Below, piece by piece: positions 6,202-10,102 of a stretch of DNA of 10,102 nt (position 1 is the stretch's first letter; every line of letters begins with the position of its first letter). The stretch spans positions 1 to 10,102 of the forward strand of contig CAZONM010000215.1 in the NCBI GenBank assembly GCA_964580865.1. Reading direction: 5' to 3'. The position numbers and the translations under genes are program-made. The notes under the pieces were generated by a model. The model worked only from the letters and a program-made list of their open reading frames with translations. It had not been told where the DNA came from and made no database searches. The DNA is from JACOUT01 sp964580865 (GTDB taxonomy: Bacteria; Myxococcota; UBA727; VGSZ01).

Positions 6202-6238
6202 AAAAAAAAGCGACAGCGGGGCGTTGGCCCCGCTGTCG
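6202..6238 (-). terminator. Rho-independent terminator of the Gly-rich protein gene
   Basis: CGACAGCGGGGC (6211-6222) and GCCCCGCTGTCG (6227-6238) form a perfect 12-bp stem with a 4-base loop. Read on the minus strand, the stem is followed after one C by eight T residues (plus-strand A8 at 6202-6209). It begins 18 bases after the stop of the Gly-rich gene and ends 22 bases before the start of the next minus-strand gene, so the two genes should be transcribed separately. Confidence 0.92.
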
Positions 6239-6256
6239 ATCACTCGCGGTGGGAGC

Positions 6257-6643
6257 TCAGCCGCCGAGGGCCCCGCCGAGCACGCCGTTGGCCACGGAGC
6301 CGAGGATGTCGCCACCCATCTGGCCGCCGCCGCCCTGGCCCATCAGGCTGGTCGCCAGGCTGAGGGCGATGCCGGCCGGCGGGCACACCACGGTCAGCGC
6401 CAGCTTGGCGATGTTCATGATGCCGCCCAAGAGCCCGCCACCGCCGCCGCCGAAGAGGCCGCCGCCGCCACCGCCGCCGCCACCCGTGGCGCCCTTCACC
6501 GCGTCGCCCAGCTGGCCCGCGATGTTGCCCGCCTTCTTCAGCTGCTTTTCCGGGTTGAAGGCATCGTCGGCCAGGTCGAGGCCGTCGGCCATCAACCCGT
6601 AGATGCTCTCTTTGCCGCCGCCTTTGACTCCGTCGACTGCCAT
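6257..6643 (-). CDS. Unrecognised Gly-rich protein with a hydrophobic segment
   Basis: I do not recognise a family. The 128-residue product starts with a soluble, partly helical section (residues 1-52, with KESIYGLMADGLDLADDAF and NPEKQLKKAGNIAGQ). A poly-Gly stretch follows (runs of nine and six Gly around Leu-Phe, about 54-74), then a hydrophobic helix (about 75-101, IMNIAKLALTVVCPPAGIAL...) containing the only Cys, and a second Gly-rich end closing with LGGALGG. There is no N-terminal signal peptide. Composition recalls harpins, translocator-type proteins, class II microcins or small membrane-inserting proteins, but no motif decides between them. ATG at 6643 has GGAG 6 bases upstream. A promoter candidate (6673-6700) precedes it and a strong terminator follows, so it looks like a single-gene, well-insulated transcript. 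Confidence 0.75.
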   Translation of the reverse strand: MAVDGVKGGGKESIYGLMADGLDLADDAFNPEKQLKKAGNIAGQLGDAVKGATGGGGGGGGGLFGGGGGGLLGGIMNIAKLALTVVCPPAGIALSLATSLMGQGGGGQMGGDILGSVANGVLGGALGG

Positions 6644-6672
6644 GGTGTGCTCCAGTTGGGGTTTGCGCGCTC

Positions 6673-6700
6673 AGTATCGGAGAGATGACCGGTGCTGTCC
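6673..6700 (-). promoter_or_regulatory. Candidate promoter of the Gly-rich protein gene
   Basis: On the minus strand GGACAG (6700-6695) and GATACT (6678-6673) are 16 bases apart, and transcription would begin about 22 bases before the ATG at 6643. CGATACTG is identical to the octamer in front of the helical-protein gene at 3495-3502. The call rests on that match and on position. Confidence 0.3.
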
Positions 6701-6765
6701 TTGTTCGCGCTCACGATCTGCGCCCACATGTCGCTCAGTTCGCACCTTGTCACACATGGCGCCGC

Positions 6766-9700
6766 TCACGACTTGGCAGGCTCGCGCGCCGCCTGCTTCG
6801 CGAGCAGCGCTTCCTCCACCAGGCCCAGCACCTGGTCGTAGCGGAAGGGCTTCGAGAGCACGAGATCGACGCCGTGCTCGCGCGCCTTGTCGGCGTCGAG
6901 CGTGGCGCCCCAGCCGGTCACCAAGCCTACGGGCAGCGCGGGGTTGATGCGCTTGACCTCGCTGGCCACCTCGTAGCCGTTCATGCCCGGCAGGCCCAGA
7001 TCCGTGAACACCAGGTCGAAGTCGCTGCGCTCGCGCAGCAGGTGCAGCGCCTCGGCGCCGTCGACGGCGGTGACCACCTCGTGATCGCCGTTCATCAGGA
7101 TCTCGGCCAGGATCTCGCGGATGTTGGCCTCGTCGTCGATGACCAGGATGCGCGCGCGCCCGTTGGCGCGCTCCCTCGGCGGCACCGAGGCGGGCCGGCC
7201 CGCGTCGAGGTCGGGCAGCGCCGGCAACGAGATGACGAACGTGGTGCCGCGATCGGGCCCGGCGGTGCGCGAGTGCACGTCGATGTCACCGCCGTGCCGC
7301 CTGATGATCGAGTGGCTCACCGACAGGCCCAAGCCGGTGCCGCGATCGCCCTTGGTGGTGAAGTACGGATCGAAGATGCGATGGCGGACGTCGTCGGGCA
7401 TGCCGGTGCCGCTGTCGGTCACGCGCAGCTCACAGGTGTCGTCGCCCTTGGCGGTGGTCAGGCGCAGCGTGCCGCCCTTGGGCATGGCGTCGACGGCGTT
7501 GTGCACCAGGTTGACGAGCACCTCCCGCAGCTCGGAGGGGTTGCCGGCCACCACGGCGCCCGGCGCGCCCTCCACCACCACGTCGACCGGGCGGCCCTCG
7601 GCGCGTGTCAGCTCGCGCCACCTCGGCTGGGTCAGCTCCACCACGTCGGCGACGATGCCGTGCAGCTCCACGGGGACGAAGTCGTCGGCGCGATCTTGCC
7701 GGCCGATCTCCTGGATGCGCCGCACGGTCTCGGCGCCGTCGATGGCGGCCTTCTCGATGACCTCGGCGTGGCGCACCAGCGCCTGGTCGCGCAGCTGGCT
7801 CTTCAACAGCTGCGCGCGCCCGAGGATCGAGCCGAGCATGTTGTTGAAGTCGTGGGCAACGCCGTGCGCGATGAGGCCGATGGCGTTGAGCTTCTCGCTG
7901 GCCACCAGCTTGTCTTGCGCCGCGCGCAGGTCGTCGAGCGCCAGGTTGCGCGCCGCGAACAGCGCCGAGTTCTTGCTGGCGATGGCCACGTGCGTGCCGA
8001 TGGACGACAACAGGCCCAGGTCCTGCGACGACAGCGGCGTGGCCTCTTCGTAGCCGAGCCACAGCGCGCCCGCGGGTTGCCCGTCGAGCAAGATGGGCAC
8101 CGCCACCGCCGCGCCCACCCCGAGCGTGAACATCTCCTCCTCGTGCGGCAACAGCCGCACGGGGCGCCCGTCGAGGGGATCGACCGACCAATGAGGGTCG
8201 CCGCCGGCGGCCGGGCGCACGCGCTGCACGGGCGTGCCCTCGGTGAGCGCCAGGCCCATGATGCTGTCGGCCAGGCGGATGGGCGCGGCCTGCACGGGCT
8301 CGCCGTCGTCGAGCACGTAGGCGGGCACCAGGGTGCCGCCGTCGCCCGAGACGCGCGCCACCATCACGCGCGTGGCGCCGAACAGCCGATAGACGTTGCG
8401 CGCCACCGCCTGCGTCACCTCGTCGACGTCGAGGGTGGAGGCGAGCGCCACCGCGATCTCGTCGAGCGCCACCAGCTTCTTCACCGAGGTGCGCGCGGTC
8501 TCGAGCAGCGTGGCCTTCTCCACCGCGTTGCCGAGCACCGTGCCCACGCTGACCAACAGCTCGCGGTCGTCGACGGTGGGCTTGGTGCCGGCGGCGAAGA
8601 ACACGAAGGCGGCCCCCAGCACGCGCTCGCGCTCGCGTCGATCGTGCTCGCCCTCGGCGTGGGTCTTCAGCGGCACCACGATGCAGCCGCCGAACGCCGC
8701 GTCGCGCACCACGCCGATGGCCACGCGCGGGTCCTCGCGGATGTCGTCGACCACCAGCACTTCGCTCTTGCGCACGGCCTGCGCCAGCAGGCTGGGCGAA
8801 TCGAGCGCCACCTCGTCGAGGGCGCGCAACAGGCGCTCGTCGAGCCCCTTGGAGGAGCGCAGGCGCAGCGTGCGCTCGTCATTTCCCACCAGCGTGATGC
8901 CCACGGCCTCGGCGCTCACCAGCGCGGCCAACCGCTCGCAGCCGCGCTGCAGCGTCTCATCGAGCGCCACAGCCTCGTTGATGGCGTCTTGCAGCTCCGA
9001 CAGGAGCGCCAGCTCGCGGTTCTTGCGCACGAGCTGGTCCTCGAAGCGCTTGCGCTCGGTGATGTCCTGCATGATGCCGAGCGCACCGGGGACCTTGGTG
9101 CGCTCGGGGCCTTCGAGCTCGATGTACGAGATGGAGACCTGCGCGTCGAACTCCTCGCCGTTCTTGCGCAGCGCCACGAACTCGTAGCGCGGCTCGAGCG
9201 GGCGCCCGGCGGCGGCGCGGCGCGCGCGCTCGGCGATGTAGGCGCGGCTCTTGGGCGAGGTGATGCGCTCCACCAGGTTGAAGTCGTCGGCCAGCACCTC
9301 GTCGAGAGAGAAGCCCACCATCTGCTCGAAGCGGTGGTTGGCGTAGATGAAGCGCCCCTCGCGCAGGATGTAGATGCCGTCGTTGGAGTTGTCGACGAGC
9401 GTGCGGAACTGGCGGCTGGCGCTGTCGAGGCGCGCCTCGAGCGCGCGGCGCGACAGCGTGCGATCGACGAGCGCGACCAGCGGCTGCAGCTCGCGTCCCG
9501 GCGGCAGCACGTGGTCGAGGGCGCCGGCCTGCGCGATCAGGGCGCGGTGGGGATCGGCCGGATCGTCGAACAGCACGATGGCCTGTGGCGTGGTGGCGAA
9601 CGCGCCTATCTCGCGCAAGAGCGAGCCGCCGCCCGTGTCGTCGACGCGGTGGGACAGGATGATGAGCGACACCACCTCGGTGGCGCAGGCCTCGACCACC

Positions 9701-9846
9701 TCTTGCGTCTCTTTGCACGCGCGCACGCGCAGGCGCGCGGCGTGCTCCAGGAGCACGGCATGCAGGCCCGGCGCTACCGGATCATCGGCCAAGGCCAACA
9801 GGACGAGGGGTTGGCTCATCTCGGCTTGCTTCTCGCCCGGGGACAT
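6766..9846 (-). CDS. Soluble hybrid histidine kinase: degenerate REC, PAS, two GAF, HisKA-HATPase, REC
   Basis: The 1026-residue kinase should autophosphorylate on His and pass phosphate to its own receiver, acting in the cytoplasm; no membrane segment is seen. Residues about 13-130 look like a receiver fold, but the phospho-acceptor strand reads LIILSHRVDD, without the usual Asp, so it is probably a degenerate receiver. A PAS/PAC domain follows (146-268; FRTLVDNSNDGIYI to MQDITERKRFEDQ), then two GAF-like domains (about 275-450 and 450-630). His665 in AHDFNNMLGSILG is the phosphorylation site. The ATPase shows NLVHNAVDAM, DSGTGMP and GTGLGLS. The C-terminal receiver has VIDDEAN, Asp949 in FTDLGLPGMNG, and SKPF. 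ATG at 9846 is chosen because GAGG lies 8 bases upstream; a GTG at 9918 would overlap the divergent gene, and ATG at 9819 is another option. The ligand is unknown, and no output regulator gene is adjacent. Confidence 0.95.
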   Translation of the reverse strand: MSPGEKQAEMSQPLVLLALADDPVAPGLHAVLLEHAARLRVRACKETQEVVEACATEVVSLIILSHRVDDTGGGSLLREIGAFATTPQAIVLFDDPADPHRALIAQAGALDHVLPPGRELQPLVALVDRTLSRRALEARLDSASRQFRTLVDNSNDGIYILREGRFIYANHRFEQMVGFSLDEVLADDFNLVERITSPKSRAYIAERARRAAAGRPLEPRYEFVALRKNGEEFDAQVSISYIELEGPERTKVPGALGIMQDITERKRFEDQLVRKNRELALLSELQDAINEAVALDETLQRGCERLAALVSAEAVGITLVGNDERTLRLRSSKGLDERLLRALDEVALDSPSLLAQAVRKSEVLVVDDIREDPRVAIGVVRDAAFGGCIVVPLKTHAEGEHDRRERERVLGAAFVFFAAGTKPTVDDRELLVSVGTVLGNAVEKATLLETARTSVKKLVALDEIAVALASTLDVDEVTQAVARNVYRLFGATRVMVARVSGDGGTLVPAYVLDDGEPVQAAPIRLADSIMGLALTEGTPVQRVRPAAGGDPHWSVDPLDGRPVRLLPHEEEMFTLGVGAAVAVPILLDGQPAGALWLGYEEATPLSSQDLGLLSSIGTHVAIASKNSALFAARNLALDDLRAAQDKLVASEKLNAIGLIAHGVAHDFNNMLGSILGRAQLLKSQLRDQALVRHAEVIEKAAIDGAETVRRIQEIGRQDRADDFVPVELHGIVADVVELTQPRWRELTRAEGRPVDVVVEGAPGAVVAGNPSELREVLVNLVHNAVDAMPKGGTLRLTTAKGDDTCELRVTDSGTGMPDDVRHRIFDPYFTTKGDRGTGLGLSVSHSIIRRHGGDIDVHSRTAGPDRGTTFVISLPALPDLDAGRPASVPPRERANGRARILVIDDEANIREILAEILMNGDHEVVTAVDGAEALHLLRERSDFDLVFTDLGLPGMNGYEVASEVKRINPALPVGLVTGWGATLDADKAREHGVDLVLSKPFRYDQVLGLVEEALLAKQAAREPAKS

Positions 9847-9897
9847 TGGAGCGTCCTCGGCGTAGGGGCAAGTCCCCCGCCGGCACCGGGACAGGCC
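9847..9897. promoter_or_regulatory. Divergent intergenic region between the kinase and LarC-like genes
   Basis: These 51 bases separate the two divergent starts and must hold or border their promoters. The kinase ribosome binding site (GAGG on the minus strand, 9858-9855) lies here. GGGG-CAAGT-CCCC (9865-9877) is a short symmetrical element that could be an operator. No clear -35/-10 pair is visible. Confidence 0.35.
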
Positions 9898-10102
9898 ATG
9901 CGCGATCAGCACCTTCACCTCGATCTGGCCCTGGGCGCGCGCGCCGAGCTCATCATCGGCGCGCTCCTGGCGGTGGGGGCGCCACGGGCCGCCGCCCTCG
10001 ACGCGCTCGGCGCCGTGGGGCTCGCCGACGTGGGCGTCGACGAGGAGCCGACGAGGGTGCGCGGGCTGCTGGCGACCGCCGCGCGCGTGGCGATCCCCGG
10101 CG
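9898..10102 (+). CDS. LarC-like (DUF111) nickel-pincer cofactor protein, N-terminal fragment
   Basis: Sixty-eight residues are visible before the window ends. The opening QHLHLD, then a Gly-rich turn and IIGALLAVGAP, then LDALGAVGLADVGV, has the order of the LarC N-terminus (typically HLHLD...GxAGDMxxGALLDAGAP...LxxLGL). LarC inserts nickel into the pyridinium pincer cofactor of lactate racemase-type enzymes by a CTP-dependent route. In this protein the AGDM signature reads A-R-A-E-L, so the conserved Asp is replaced by Glu or lost. ATG at 9898 is the natural start, with only a weak GGGACAGG upstream. The frame stays open to the edge. A divergent LarC paralogue is likely; another alpha/beta protein cannot be excluded from so short a piece. 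Confidence 0.5.
   Translation, partial: MRDQHLHLDLALGARAELIIGALLAVGAPRAAALDALGAVGLADVGVDEEPTRVRGLLATAARVAIPG

Noticed and set aside
7121..9187. Long Ser/Arg-rich plus-strand open frames opposite the kinase
   Set aside because: They are antisense shadows of a kinase with complete domain motifs and show no motifs of their own.

Overview
The window is very GC-rich, densely coded bacterial chromosome. It holds eight recognisable genes plus one partial gene at each edge counted among them, with strong G/C third-position bias in all of them. The style (a long soluble PAS-GAF-GAF hybrid histidine kinase, a PpiC-type lipoprotein, many Ala/Arg/Asp-rich proteins, GTG starts) suggests a Myxococcota or other former deltaproteobacterium. 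That placement is an inference from style, not from a marker gene. I see no tRNA, rRNA, CRISPR array or insertion sequence.

Left part (1-3168): a Sua5/TsaC-family threonylcarbamoyl-AMP synthase gene runs off the left edge on the minus strand (1-760). It is divergent from a sugar-1-phosphate nucleotidyltransferase with a left-handed beta-helix tail (806-1897). Next on the plus strand is a lipoprotein peptidyl-prolyl isomerase of the PpiC/SurA/PrsA kind (1978-3168), whose start is preceded by a 12-bp tandem repeat. These are housekeeping or cell-envelope functions.

Central part (3169-6765): this is the least ordinary stretch. After a 390-bp gap come two plus-strand genes: an unrecognised helical protein with four cysteines (3559-4281) and a trigger-factor-like protein that has the PPIase and C-terminal chaperone domains but no recognisable ribosome-binding domain (4444-5706). 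Facing them on the minus strand are a small helical protein with a Lys-rich tail (5760-6179) and a Gly-rich protein with one hydrophobic segment (6257-6643). A textbook intrinsic terminator (6202-6238) separates the two minus-strand genes. Two small links tie the group together. The outer genes share a CGATACTG element in their upstream regions, and the trigger-factor-like and Lys-tail proteins both carry Thr-Arg-Gly-Leu-Lys near their C-termini. My working hypothesis is a small chaperone-client module, with the TF-like protein serving the helical and Gly-rich proteins. It is unproven, but it is the best candidate here for an undescribed system.

Right part (6766-10102): a hybrid sensor kinase gene fills 6766-9846 on the minus strand. 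Divergent from it, at the right edge, is the 5' part of a gene resembling LarC (DUF111, nickel-pincer cofactor synthesis), in which the usual Gly-Asp-Met signature is altered.
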